Assembly: GCA_963542625.1 (NCBI GenBank)
Contig: CAUTXO010000049.1
Span: 1-11,927, forward strand
Reading direction: 5' to 3'
DNA: 11,927 nucleotides
Source: CAUTXO01 sp963542625
Lineage (GTDB): Bacteria; Campylobacterota; Campylobacteria; Campylobacterales; SZUA-545
Under the pieces are notes generated by a model that was given only the letters and a program-made list of their open reading frames with translations, had not been told where the DNA came from and made no database searches. Shown here one piece after another: positions 1 to 6,547 of this stretch (position 1 is its first letter; each line of letters opens with the position of its first letter). Position numbers and translations under genes: made by a program.

Positions 1-35
1 CCGCGCCAAAGTAGAAAAAGTAAAAGGCGGAAAGC

Positions 36-443
36 TTAAACGACGTAGCGGACGGTTGTGTTTGCAAGAAGGTCATGAAGGCACTTTTTGTCTTTTCTAA
101 AAAGCGGCAGCAAGATCCCAACAACGCTTGCGATAGAAACAAAATACATCGCAAAACGCCAAAACGCCTGTGTGTAGCCGATTGTTTTTTGCGTTGTGGA
201 ATTTACGAGTATTATATGAAACGCCTTTTGCCCGGGCGTTTGCCCTATGCTAACCCAGTAGTAGCAAATGATTGTCCCATAAAAAACAACTTGCAAGATC
301 CCAACTTGTGGGTTTGGCTCACGCAGGGCGTCAAAGCCAAAGATTAGCCCCAGCAAAAGCGTTATGGGCGTTAGGATCAAAAAAGTATCTAAAATTATCG
401 CAATAAACCTAACCCAAAAACCGGCGTAGTGAATTTTCTCCAT
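36..443 (-). CDS. RDD-family integral membrane protein
   Basis: A 135-residue inner-membrane protein of the RDD family, small polytopic proteins mostly of unknown function, some tied to ion or solute transport. The family signature is visible: Arg12 and Asp19 in AGFWVRFIAIILD at the first membrane segment, the central GQTPGQKAFHIILV block (67-80), and the closing Asp124 in KKCLHDLLA. Hydrophobic segments lie near 13-36, 47-66 and 93-114, so three passes are likely. The ATG start has an AAGG ribosome site seven bases upstream. The gene diverges from topA with 106 bases between the two start codons. The length is normal for a single RDD domain. Family assignment is firm; the substrate cannot be inferred. 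Confidence 0.88.
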   Translation of the reverse strand: MEKIHYAGFWVRFIAIILDTFLILTPITLLLGLIFGFDALREPNPQVGILQVVFYGTIICYYWVSIGQTPGQKAFHIILVNSTTQKTIGYTQAFWRFAMYFVSIASVVGILLPLFRKDKKCLHDLLANTTVRYVV

Positions 444-465
444 TTGGCTACCTTAAAAAGCGCGT

Positions 466-471
466 ATTTTA
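466..471 (-). promoter_or_regulatory. candidate -10 box for the RDD gene
   Basis: TAAAAT on the minus strand, inside GCTAAAATACGCG, would start a transcript with a leader of about 15-20 bases carrying the AAGG ribosome site of the RDD gene. No convincing -35 is seen, which is usual for sigma-70 promoters in Campylobacterota. This is inference from one hexamer. For topA on the other strand I see only weak candidates around TTAAAC near 516. Confidence 0.3.
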
Positions 472-536
472 GCAAATCTATCAAGGTGCGCGGGGGTGGC
501 TCAAAAAATTTTTGTTAAACTTCGCCAAACATTTTC

Positions 537-542
537 AAGGGG
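537..542 (+). promoter_or_regulatory. Shine-Dalgarno that fixes the TTG start of topA
   Basis: AAGGGG lies seven bases before the TTG at 550. No ATG in this frame gives the conserved N-terminus MKKLIIVESPSKAKT, so this strong ribosome site supports TTG initiation. Confidence 0.8.
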
Positions 543-549
543 CTAAGAA

Positions 550-2754
550 TTGAAGAAACTTATAATTGTAGAGTCTCCGTCAAAAGCCAAAACAATCAAA
601 AATTTTTTAGGAAAAACATACGAAGTTATCGCAAGCAAGGGGCATATTAGGGATCTGCCGCAGCACGCAATGGGTATTAAATACGACGGCGAGCAATTCA
701 CGCCAAAATATGAAATCGACAAGTCAAAACGCCAAACGGTTGATGAGCTAAAGGCTAAAGCCGCTAGCGCTGAAAGCGTGCTAATCGCAACCGATGAAGA
801 CCGCGAGGGCGAGGCAATTGGCTACCATATAGCGCAGATCTTAGGCAAGGATCTTAGCTCCTACCCGCGCATTGTTTTTCACGAAGTAACAAAAGAAGCA
901 ATAACGGCATCGCTAAAAAACCCACGCACCATAGATCTTGACAAAGTCAACGCACAACAAGCGCGCCGGCTACTTGATAGGCTTGTGGGCTACAATCTTT
1001 CGCCGCTACTTGGGAGCAAGATCCAAAAGGGGCTTAGTGCTGGGCGCGTGCAATCATCTAGCCTAAAAATCATCGTGGATAGGGAGCGCGAGATCCAAGC
1101 CTTTAAGCCGCAGGAGTTTTGGACGATTAGCGCGGTTTTTAATGGATCTGTGGAAGCCGTGCTTGAGAGCTTTAATGGCAAGGCGCTTGAAAAACTAAGC
1201 ATTAATTCGGGCGAGCGCGCCGATGAAATCTACAAGATCTTGAAAAAAGAGAGCTTTAGCGTGGGCGAGATTGAAACAAAAACAAGAAAGGTCTCGCCGC
1301 AGCCGCCGTTTATGACGTCAAGCCTTCAGCAGGCGGCTTCTAGCGTGCTTGGGTTTTCGCCAAAGCGCACGATGCAAATCGCGCAGGAGCTTTACGAGGG
1401 CGTGAAAACGCCAAAGGGCGAGATGGGGCTTATTACGTATATGAGAACGGATAGCCTAAACATCAACGCCGCCGCTAATAAAAAGGCGCGCGAGCAAATC
1501 AAGGCGCGCTTTGGGGCGGAATTTTTAAACAAAACAACGCGCATTTACAAAAGCAAATCAAAAGGTGCGCAAGAAGCGCACGAGGCTATCCGCCCAACCG
1601 ATACGGATCTTGCCCCTGACGTGCTTGGTGGCTATCTAAGCGCCGAGCAAAAAAAGCTCTACACGCTAATTTACAACCGCTTTTTAGCCTCACAAATGAG
1701 CGACGCCGTGTTTCAAACGCAAAACATCTTTTTTGTAAGTCCTAGCGGGACGTTTAAGGCAAGCGGTAGGAAGCTTGAATTTGCCGGGTTTTATAAGCTC
1801 ACAGGCGATGATGGCAAGGATAAATTGCTGCCAGATCTTAAAAAGGGCGCGAGCGCAAAGCTAACAAAGCTAGAAAAAAAGCAAAGTTTTACCGAGCCAC
1901 CGGCGCGCTACTCTGAAGCTGGGTTAATTAAAACGCTTGAGAGCTTAGGCATTGGGCGGCCATCGACCTACGCGCCGACGATTTCAACGCTCCAAGCGCG
2001 CGGGTATATAGAAATTGCCAAAAAGCAAATCACGCCGCAAAAAATCGCCTTTAGCGTGACGGATATGCTTGAGCGCCACTTTTGCGAGATTGTGGATAGC
2101 TCCTTTACGGCAAAACTTGAAGAAGATCTTGACAAAATAGAAGATGAAAAGAAAGACTGGCAGGCGATTTTAAAGGATTTTTACGACCCGTTTTTAGCAA
2201 AAATTAAGGACGCAAAGGTAAATGTTGCCAGCCAAAAAACCGTGAAGCAAACCGATGAGCTTTGCCCGCTTTGCGGCGCGCCGCTTGTGATTAGGAACGG
2301 GCGCTTTGGCGAGTTCATCAGCTGCTCGAGCTACCCAAAGTGCAAATACACGAAAAACATCGCGCAAGAAAACGAGGACCTTCTGGCGGATCTTACGTGC
2401 GAAAGATGCGGCAAACCGATGGTGATAAAAAACGGCAAACGCGGGAAGTTTTACGCTTGCAGTGGCTACCCAGCTTGCAAAAACACAAAGTCTCTCACGC
2501 CGCCAAAAACCATAGAAACGCCCTGCCCCAAATGCGGGAAAACGCTCGTTGAACGTAGCAGCAAGCGCGGGAAATTCTACGGTTGCACGGGCTACCCAGC
2601 TTGCGATTTTTTAAGCAAATACCCGCTAGCGCAAAAGCCCTGCCCGCTTTGCGGCTACGCGATGGCGCTAAAAGAGCTAAAAACCAAGACCACGCTTGAA
2701 TGTTTGTCGTGCAAGCACAAAGAAGATCTAAAGGCAAAACCGGCAAAGGCGTGA
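550..2754 (+). CDS. topA: DNA topoisomerase I (type IA)
   Basis: Relaxes negatively supercoiled DNA by passing one strand through a transient single-strand break; cytoplasmic and normally essential. All landmarks of a 734-residue TopA are present. The TOPRIM domain carries Glu9 (VESPSKAKT) and the acidic triad Asp82/Asp84/Glu86 (TDEDREGE). The catalytic tyrosine is Tyr297 in LITYMRTDS. The core ends with SEAGLIKTLESLGIGRPSTY near 455-474. The C-terminus holds zinc ribbons with Cys at 572/575/592/598, 617/620/637/643 and 659/662/679/685. A fourth ribbon (698/701/718/721) has a shortened second half. Initiation is at TTG, backed by AAGGGG. It stands alone on the plus strand with no obvious intrinsic terminator after the TGA. 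Identification is secure. Confidence 0.98.
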   Translation: MKKLIIVESPSKAKTIKNFLGKTYEVIASKGHIRDLPQHAMGIKYDGEQFTPKYEIDKSKRQTVDELKAKAASAESVLIATDEDREGEAIGYHIAQILGKDLSSYPRIVFHEVTKEAITASLKNPRTIDLDKVNAQQARRLLDRLVGYNLSPLLGSKIQKGLSAGRVQSSSLKIIVDREREIQAFKPQEFWTISAVFNGSVEAVLESFNGKALEKLSINSGERADEIYKILKKESFSVGEIETKTRKVSPQPPFMTSSLQQAASSVLGFSPKRTMQIAQELYEGVKTPKGEMGLITYMRTDSLNINAAANKKAREQIKARFGAEFLNKTTRIYKSKSKGAQEAHEAIRPTDTDLAPDVLGGYLSAEQKKLYTLIYNRFLASQMSDAVFQTQNIFFVSPSGTFKASGRKLEFAGFYKLTGDDGKDKLLPDLKKGASAKLTKLEKKQSFTEPPARYSEAGLIKTLESLGIGRPSTYAPTISTLQARGYIEIAKKQITPQKIAFSVTDMLERHFCEIVDSSFTAKLEEDLDKIEDEKKDWQAILKDFYDPFLAKIKDAKVNVASQKTVKQTDELCPLCGAPLVIRNGRFGEFISCSSYPKCKYTKNIAQENEDLLADLTCERCGKPMVIKNGKRGKFYACSGYPACKNTKSLTPPKTIETPCPKCGKTLVERSSKRGKFYGCTGYPACDFLSKYPLAQKPCPLCGYAMALKELKTKTTLECLSCKHKEDLKAKPAKA

Positions 2755-2847
2755 TTTGCGGGCGTTAGAGTTTGCGGGCTTTGCGCGATTTGCACCGTTA
2801 CGCTTTTTGCTTTTTTAGCGTGCTAGCACACGCTAGGCGCTAGTTAG

Positions 2848-3020
2848 CTAGGATATGACGGATCTCTAAGCTAGATCTTGAGTGTAGATCTTTGGCGTGT
2901 GTTTGCTTTGCGTCTGGCTAGGATATGTTGGATCTGTGGCGCGCTCAAGATCTTAGGGCACTTAGATCTAAGCGCGGTTTAGGTCTTAAGCCTTAGATCT
3001 TTGGTGCGCGCTTGCTTTGC
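2848..3020 (+). repeat. two pairs of short imperfect direct repeats
   Basis: Pair one is CTAGGATATGNNGGATCT at 2848-2865 and 2918-2935, identical except for two adjacent bases (AC versus TT). Pair two is 26 bases at 2886-2911 and 2995-3020, starting AGATCTTTGG and ending TTGCTTTGC; its four differences are all C/T transitions. The pairs interleave, which suggests an older duplicated array that has drifted. Confidence 0.6.
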
Positions 3021-3175
3021 AAGGCGTTGGATCTTAAACCTTGCGTGCGTCAAGATCTTTGGCGCACCCAAGATCCAAGCTACGCTTAGATCTTGCGCTA
3101 GATCTTTGGCAGCAAGCCGTTCCTAAATGCACCTAGATCTAACGCAAGCTGCAAGATCCACCACTTGCGCGCGTG

Positions 3176-3225
3176 GATCTTAGGCGTTTTTACGTTACGT
3201 GCGCGAAACTTTGCGGTTTGGATTT
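3176..3225 (+). repeat. 50-bp direct repeat, copy 1
   Basis: Starts GATCTTAGGCGTTTTTACG and ends GCGGTTTGGATTT. It matches 3479-3528 at 49 of 50 positions (A at 3208, G at 3511), exactly 303 bases apart. Similarity continues to GCCAT at 3236-3240, where this copy has ten extra bases (CTTTTGCTTT) relative to copy 2. Confidence 0.9.
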
Positions 3226-3478
3226 CTTTTGCTTTGCCATAGATCTTGACTTAGCTTTGTTTTCCAACGGATCAAGATCTACTCCAGATCTTATGCGGGC
3301 ACTCAAGTGCGCTTAGATCTTGTCCGCTTGCAAGCAACAGGCGCTTAAACTTCAAGATTTTTAGTAGCTATTTTGCCCTTATGTTAGATCCGCACTAATG
3401 CTTAGACTAGCGCTTGGTCTTACGCACCCGCAAAGCCCTAGGACTTGTGTAGTGGCTCTTAAAACAAGCGCAAGCTTA

Positions 3479-3528
3479 GATCTTAGGCGTTTTTACGTTA
3501 CGTGCGCGAAGCTTTGCGGTTTGGATTT
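3479..3528 (+). repeat. 50-bp direct repeat, copy 2
   Basis: Second copy of the element at 3176-3225, followed at once by GCCAT (3529-3533). Near identity of two non-coding copies in otherwise drifted sequence implies a recent duplication or a maintained element. It has no terminal inverted repeats, so it is not obviously an insertion sequence remnant. Confidence 0.9.
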
Positions 3529-3634
3529 GCCATTACTTTTGAGCTAGATCTAACCTACAAGTCCAAAACAAACAAAAACCCCACGCGAGTATAAAGCCTT
3601 AAGGCATCGTAAATCGCTCAAGCTGTATTCACGC

Positions 3635-3657
3635 AAAAGCGCCAGAATTCTAGGCGC
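3635..3657 (-). terminator. weak terminator-like hairpin after the yaaW pseudogene
   Basis: On the minus strand GCGCC, a nine-base loop and GGCGC are followed directly by TTTT, 46 bases beyond the yaaW stop. The stem is only five GC pairs and the U-tract is short, so termination may be inefficient. Confidence 0.35.
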
Positions 3658-3702
3658 AAGGCTCCAGATCTTAGATACAAGAAGTGTTGCGCCAAGAGCA
3701 AA

Positions 3703-4421
3703 TTATTTATCCATATATTTTTGCCTTAGGTAGGCTATTTGCACCACGGCAGGTATCGTAACTCTGTATGCCGGGCCTGCCATATCCACAGCCGTCCAAA
3801 TTCCAGAAATCGTCCAGCCGACGGGGCCCGCAAAAACAGACATCCATTTTGTCAGGGTGCTGTTTGCAACCAACGTTAGCCCCCTACCAAAAACCGCTTT
3901 CCAGACAGCATTTACTATGATTACCGCAAGCTGATACGACTTAAATTTGCCAAGTTTTATCGCCGTTTGCAATACCACTACAACAGCTTGCGGCGCATAG
4001 CTATCTGTTTTTACATCAATATCTTTTAAAAAATCCCTAAGCTCGCCATCTCTCATCTTTTCAAGCGCATCTCTTACGATCTTAAACAGTAGCGCGACTC
4101 AATATCTTCAACGGGATAGTGAGATGAATAGCTAACTTTCATCTTTTTGCAAACATCTTCTAAAATTTCAGTGTATTGAACGCCACCACCTCTAGCAATA
4201 TTTACAAAAGTATTGCCGCCGTATCTTTGGATTTCTTCTAAGATAAGCTCTATGTATTGCGAGTGATCGGGGTAATACTTGATGAACGTTTTGTTATGCG
4301 ATAACTCTTCGCCAATTCTCTCATCGCCATCTTTGCCTTTTAGGACTTCGACTAAATCGTTTAGATCTTCGTTGCTCATTTGCCTTAAAAACTCTAACCC
4401 TACGTCATATTTGTATGCCAT
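3703..4421 (-). pseudogene. YaaW / UPF0174 family gene broken by a one-base frameshift
   Basis: Two adjacent frames together make one YaaW-family protein, as in E. coli YaaW and Helicobacter UPF0174 proteins, whose role is poorly known. The first frame (4421-4074, 115 codons from ATG) gives the N-terminal part with EEIQRYGGNTFVNIARGGG and stops after IESRYCLRS. The second (from about 4086 to 3703) continues with KIVRDALEKMRDGELRDFL and ends with the highly characteristic AYRVTIPAVVQIAYLRQ. One extra A in the AAA run at 4084-4086 of the plus strand would restore 240 codons, that is 239 residues, matching the family length of about 237. The ATG at 4056 is internal, not a true start. A GC-poor AAAGG ribosome site lies at 4428-4432. 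It is either a real pseudogene or a sequencing error. The C-terminal half is hydrophobic and glycine-rich, suggesting membrane association. Confidence 0.85.
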
Positions 4422-4427
4422 TTTTTT

Positions 4428-4432
4428 CCTTT
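4428..4432 (-). promoter_or_regulatory. ribosome binding site of the yaaW-like gene
   Basis: AAAGG on the minus strand, six A residues before the ATG at 4421. An intact translation start suggests that the frameshift downstream is a recent event. Confidence 0.7.
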
Positions 4433-4477
4433 ATTAGATTTGTTTTGTTTGGTAGTTGGAAGTAGGTTAAAGGTTAG

Positions 4478-4494
4478 CCGCATTTTAAAAGCGG
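4478..4494. promoter_or_regulatory. palindrome overlapping a candidate -10 upstream of yaaW
   Basis: CCGCATTTTAAAAGCGG is a 17-base near-perfect palindrome (one unpaired A) starting 57 bases upstream of the yaaW start. On the minus strand it contains TAAAAT (4487-4482), a possible -10 box, so it could be an operator site. No regulator is identifiable and the promoter call is weak. Confidence 0.25.
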
Positions 4495-4675
4495 TATATG
4501 ATGAAAGTAAAATGTAGGATTTTTAGTTGCGCTAAACAGGCTTGAGTTTGCGGCCTTTAAGCGGCGCGGATTACTCTCTCTCTCGGTTTCGAGCTTTCAA
4601 AGCTTTCCTTTTGTTTGGGGTTTGGTATTGTATAGAATTAGAAATAAATTGTGGCGCAGATAAACTACCACTAGC

Positions 4676-4737
4676 GCGAGCTAGCCCGTGCGGATCTTGG
4701 TGCAAGGCTTACAGATCATAGCGAGCGGGTAGCTCGC
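4676..4737. repeat. GC-rich inverted repeat downstream of the operon
   Basis: GCGAGCTAGCCCG (4676-4688) pairs with CGGGTAGCTCGC (4726-4737), leaving one bulged base and a 37-base loop that includes GGATCTT and an AGATC. A related direct repeat, CGGATCTTNGTGCAAG, occurs after both arms (4691 and 4739). It is too long-looped and lacks the U-tract of a standard terminator. It could be a transcript 3'-end stabiliser or a REP-like element. Confidence 0.55.
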
Positions 4738-4811
4738 ACGGATCTTAGTGCAAGCTAGCCCGCAAGCAAGCGTGCAAGCAATCCGCAAGCGCGCGAGCAA
4801 TTCACGAACGG

Positions 4812-5102
4812 TTACTTCGCTAGTTTATTGATGATTTTTTCTTCCATTAGCTTCATTTTTTCCGGCGTGTCGCCCGTTGGCGAGACCATATTTGCGCCGA
4901 CTGGATACTTGGCGTAGCTTGTGAATTTCACGCGCACCATACCTTCTTCTTTTATGTAGCCGTTTTTATTTATGACCTGATAATGCCTGTAAAGCTCGCC
5001 CGTTTCGTCGTTATACATAAACGTGTTGCCCGCGCTTTGGAGCATCACCCACTTGCCAAAGCAAGCCTGCAAAAGCGCCAAAGATAAAATAAGCTTTTTC
5101 AT
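4812..5102 (-). CDS. small exported protein, last gene of the operon
   Basis: A 96-residue protein I do not recognise. The N-terminus MKKLILSLALLQACFG is a short signal peptide. LQAC (11-14) could be a lipobox with Cys14 lipidated, or cleavage may fall near FG-KW. The mature part is about 80 residues, with aromatic-rich beta-like sequence (FMYNDETGELYRHYQ, GMVRVKFTSYAKYP) and a charged helical end (PEKMKLMEEKIINKLAK). Its ATG overlaps the TGA of the subtilase gene as ATGA (5099-5102) and has no clear ribosome site of its own, so translation is probably coupled to the protease. By context it could be a partner, substrate or inhibitor of the protease; no family evidence supports any of these. 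Confidence 0.8.
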   Translation of the reverse strand: MKKLILSLALLQACFGKWVMLQSAGNTFMYNDETGELYRHYQVINKNGYIKEEGMVRVKFTSYAKYPVGANMVSPTGDTPEKMKLMEEKIINKLAK

Positions 5103-6079
5103 TCTGCGTTTAGCGCGCGATGGACGTCTAGCCTGCCGTGCCCGTATTTTGCGCTAAAGCCCCCGCCGTGCTTTTTGGCGTGTTTGGTTAGGAGAGCTCG
5201 CACTTCTTTTGACGTTAAATACGGCTTTTTTTCTAAGATGATAGCCGCCGCGCCGGCAACTTGTGGGGCGGCAAATGATGAGCCGTCGCTCGTGCCGTAG
5301 CCAAAATGATAGCTAGTGGAGAGTATATCCGCGCCGGGGGCTACAAGATCTACATTGGATCCGTAGTTTGACCTGCCGTCAATTTCCCCGTTTCTTTTTA
5401 CAAAGCCCACGCCTAGCACGTCTTCAATCTCGGATTCATCGTCTATGCCGCTTGCGTCTAGATCTTTGCCGTCATTCCCGCTTGCAAAAATAAATACGGC
5501 GCCCCTGCCGCCCCTTGAATTGCGCGCTATGTCTGTTATGGCGTCTGTGACTGCTTGGCTTGCGTGGTATGTCCCCCAGCTGCAACTAATCACGTCCGCG
5601 CCTAGCTCTTGCGCTTTTAGAAAGGCTTTTATCCGCTCAGCATCGCTGCTAAGCGAAGAGGCAATGAGTATGAGCCCTGACGCTGGCGCAACGCCCAAGC
5701 TGCCGACGTTATTAGATCTAGCCCCAGCAAGCCCGGCGCACATCGTCCCGTGCTCTTGCGCTCGCGGCAATCTACCGGTAGTGGTGTCAATCGCGTAAAT
5801 GACGGCGTGCCTTAGATCTTCGTGGTAAATCTCAAAGCCCTTGTCTATGATGGCGATTTTTATGCCCTTGCCGGTGTAGCCTTGTTGCCACGCTCTTTTG
5901 ACGTTAATATCGTTTGCGCTGTTGATGTGCCAAGATCTATCAAAAAGCGGGTTTTCTCTCACGGCGAAGTAGTCAAAGGTCGTCCTAAAATCGGCTTCAA
6001 AAACAATTCCGTCTTTTTCCTTGCTGCTTTTACACCCCAAAAACACAAGCGCCAAAGCTAGAAAAATGATATTCTTCAC
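5099..6079 (-). CDS. subtilisin-like serine protease (S8), predicted lipoprotein without propeptide
   Basis: A 326-residue subtilase. The GTG at 6079 is the best start: it overlaps the upstream TGA as GTGA, has GGAAG about ten bases upstream, and gives a clean lipoprotein signal with lipobox FLGC (Cys16). Lys17 after the cysteine favours the outer membrane by E. coli rules. The catalytic triad is complete: Asp79 in IAIID, His110 in EHGTMCAG, Ser268 in DGSSFAAPQVAG, with oxyanion Asn202 in FASGND. The mature N-terminus reaches the catalytic core quickly (ENPLFDRSWHI, GYTGKGIKIAIID), so the usual I9-like propeptide is missing from this chain. A propeptide-like domain is instead encoded by the preceding gene. 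It probably acts in the periplasm or on an envelope surface. An in-frame TTG at 6124 would add 15 residues but spoil the signal peptide. The protease call is secure; the split architecture is inferred. Confidence 0.93.
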   Translation of the reverse strand: MKNIIFLALALVFLGCKSSKEKDGIVFEADFRTTFDYFAVRENPLFDRSWHINSANDINVKRAWQQGYTGKGIKIAIIDKGFEIYHEDLRHAVIYAIDTTTGRLPRAQEHGTMCAGLAGARSNNVGSLGVAPASGLILIASSLSSDAERIKAFLKAQELGADVISCSWGTYHASQAVTDAITDIARNSRGGRGAVFIFASGNDGKDLDASGIDDESEIEDVLGVGFVKRNGEIDGRSNYGSNVDLVAPGADILSTSYHFGYGTSDGSSFAAPQVAGAAAIILEKKPYLTSKEVRALLTKHAKKHGGGFSAKYGHGRLDVHRALNAE

Positions 6080-6546
6080 CGCGAATTTACTTCCGTGTAG
6101 GTGTTTGGCTGCGCGAAACGGCAAAGCCCCTGCTCCACAAGCTCCGCGCTTATGCGTATGGCTTCTTGCGCGGACGCGGCTTTGAAAATGACAAGATCTT
6201 GCGTAAGGCGCTCGGCAAATTTCACGCCAAATCTTTCTTGTATTGCGCTCACGTCGGATCCGGCGTGTAGTTTGACTAAGATCTTGTTATCTACGCCCAA
6301 GCTTTTGCCGCTTGCGTCTTTATAATAGGTAATCTTTGCGTCTTGCTCGGTGGCTTGGCCCTTGGCGGCTTGGCTGGTGGCGCTTTGCCCTTGCGCGCTT
6401 TGCCCGGCGGCGCTAGCGGCGGATCTTAAGCCAAAATCTTCTTTCGCTTGCAATGTGATTTTTTTGCCAAATGAATAATAATAAAGCTCGCCGCCAAAGG
6501 ACGCAGGCAGCAAAACAAGCGGCAAACACAAGATGAATTTTCTCAC
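6076..6546 (-). CDS. secreted stand-alone subtilase propeptide-like protein
   Basis: A 156-residue exported protein resembling only the N-terminal part of a subtilase precursor. After a signal peptide (MRKFILCLPLVLLPASFGG) come GELYYYSFGKKITLQ, an Ala/Gln/Ser-rich linker (about 42-68), then ITYYKDASGKSLGVDNKILV and a ferredoxin-like prodomain pattern: NKILVKLHAGSDVSAIQERF, LTQDLVIFKA, AQEAIRISAEL, and a closing FAQPNTY. This matches the family pattern of NEILVKF, a strand-helix-strand, and EPNY just before the mature protease. No catalytic residues are present. The GTG start is one base after the M23 stop, with GGGGA upstream. It probably folds or inhibits the lipoprotein protease encoded next, in trans. 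The function is inferred; the prodomain resemblance is visible in the sequence. Confidence 0.8.
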   Translation of the reverse strand: MRKFILCLPLVLLPASFGGELYYYSFGKKITLQAKEDFGLRSAASAAGQSAQGQSATSQAAKGQATEQDAKITYYKDASGKSLGVDNKILVKLHAGSDVSAIQERFGVKFAERLTQDLVIFKAASAQEAIRISAELVEQGLCRFAQPNTYTEVNSR

Positions 6547-6547
6547 A

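Larger units (their letters stand above)
2755..3702. repeat. 948-bp gene-free region packed with AGATCT palindromes and degenerate repeats
   Basis: I find no credible gene here on either strand. By hand count it holds 24 GATC sites, 16 of them as AGATCT (for example at 2873, 2886, 2948, 2964, 2995, 3053, 3088, 3100, 3135, 3241, 3275, 3286, 3315, 3478, 3546, 3666). Chance would give about four GATC and less than one AGATCT. Density is highest from 2861 to 3316, about one GATC per 23 bases. Words such as AGATCTTTGG (2886, 2995, 3053, 3100), CTTAGATCT, GCGCTTAGATCTTG and GCTTTGC recur. AGATCT(T) is also frequent in neighbouring genes but much sparser: 13 GATC in 2.2 kb of topA. The region may be a degenerate repeat array, a cluster of protein or methylase sites, or spacer shaped by a genome-wide word bias. 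Function is unknown. Confidence 0.75.
4422..4811. other. 390-bp gene-free region between the eight-gene operon and yaaW
   Basis: No credible coding frame is seen. From the yaaW side it holds the yaaW leader, the 4478-4494 palindrome, a short CT run near 4574-4583, an AT-rich stretch around 4625-4650, and then GC-rich sequence (4671-4800) with an inverted repeat and repeated GCAAGC words. The GC-rich part lies just beyond the last stop of the minus-strand operon and may affect transcript end formation, but no U-tract follows any stem there. Confidence 0.6.

Noticed and set aside
1..39. C-terminal fragment of a convergent plus-strand gene (basic tail ending RKSKRRKA)
   Set aside because: Only 12 codons are visible; the stop overlaps the RDD stop plausibly, but no family can be recognised.
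2816..2835. Inverted repeat TAGCGTG/CACGCTA as topA terminator
   Set aside because: The T-rich run precedes the stem on the plus strand instead of following it, and on the minus strand the stem is followed by A residues.
2755..3702. Replication origin suggested by GATC density
   Set aside because: No DnaA-box cluster, no dnaA/dnaN and no AT-rich repeat region. The only near match, TTATCCATA near 3707, is at the end of yaaW.
4074..4090. Programmed -1 frameshift at TTTAAGA in yaaW
   Set aside because: The heptamer T TTA AGA does not fit X XXY YYZ, since the second codon would mispair, and no stimulatory pseudoknot is evident. A mutation or sequencing error is simpler.
4574..4583. CT dinucleotide run as a phase-variation tract
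   Set aside because: Only five units, in non-coding DNA with no promoter or start codon placed to be affected.
5445..5798. Long plus-strand frame opposite the subtilase gene
   Set aside because: It is antisense to the conserved catalytic core and has no ribosome site or recognisable domain; it is a shadow of the real gene.
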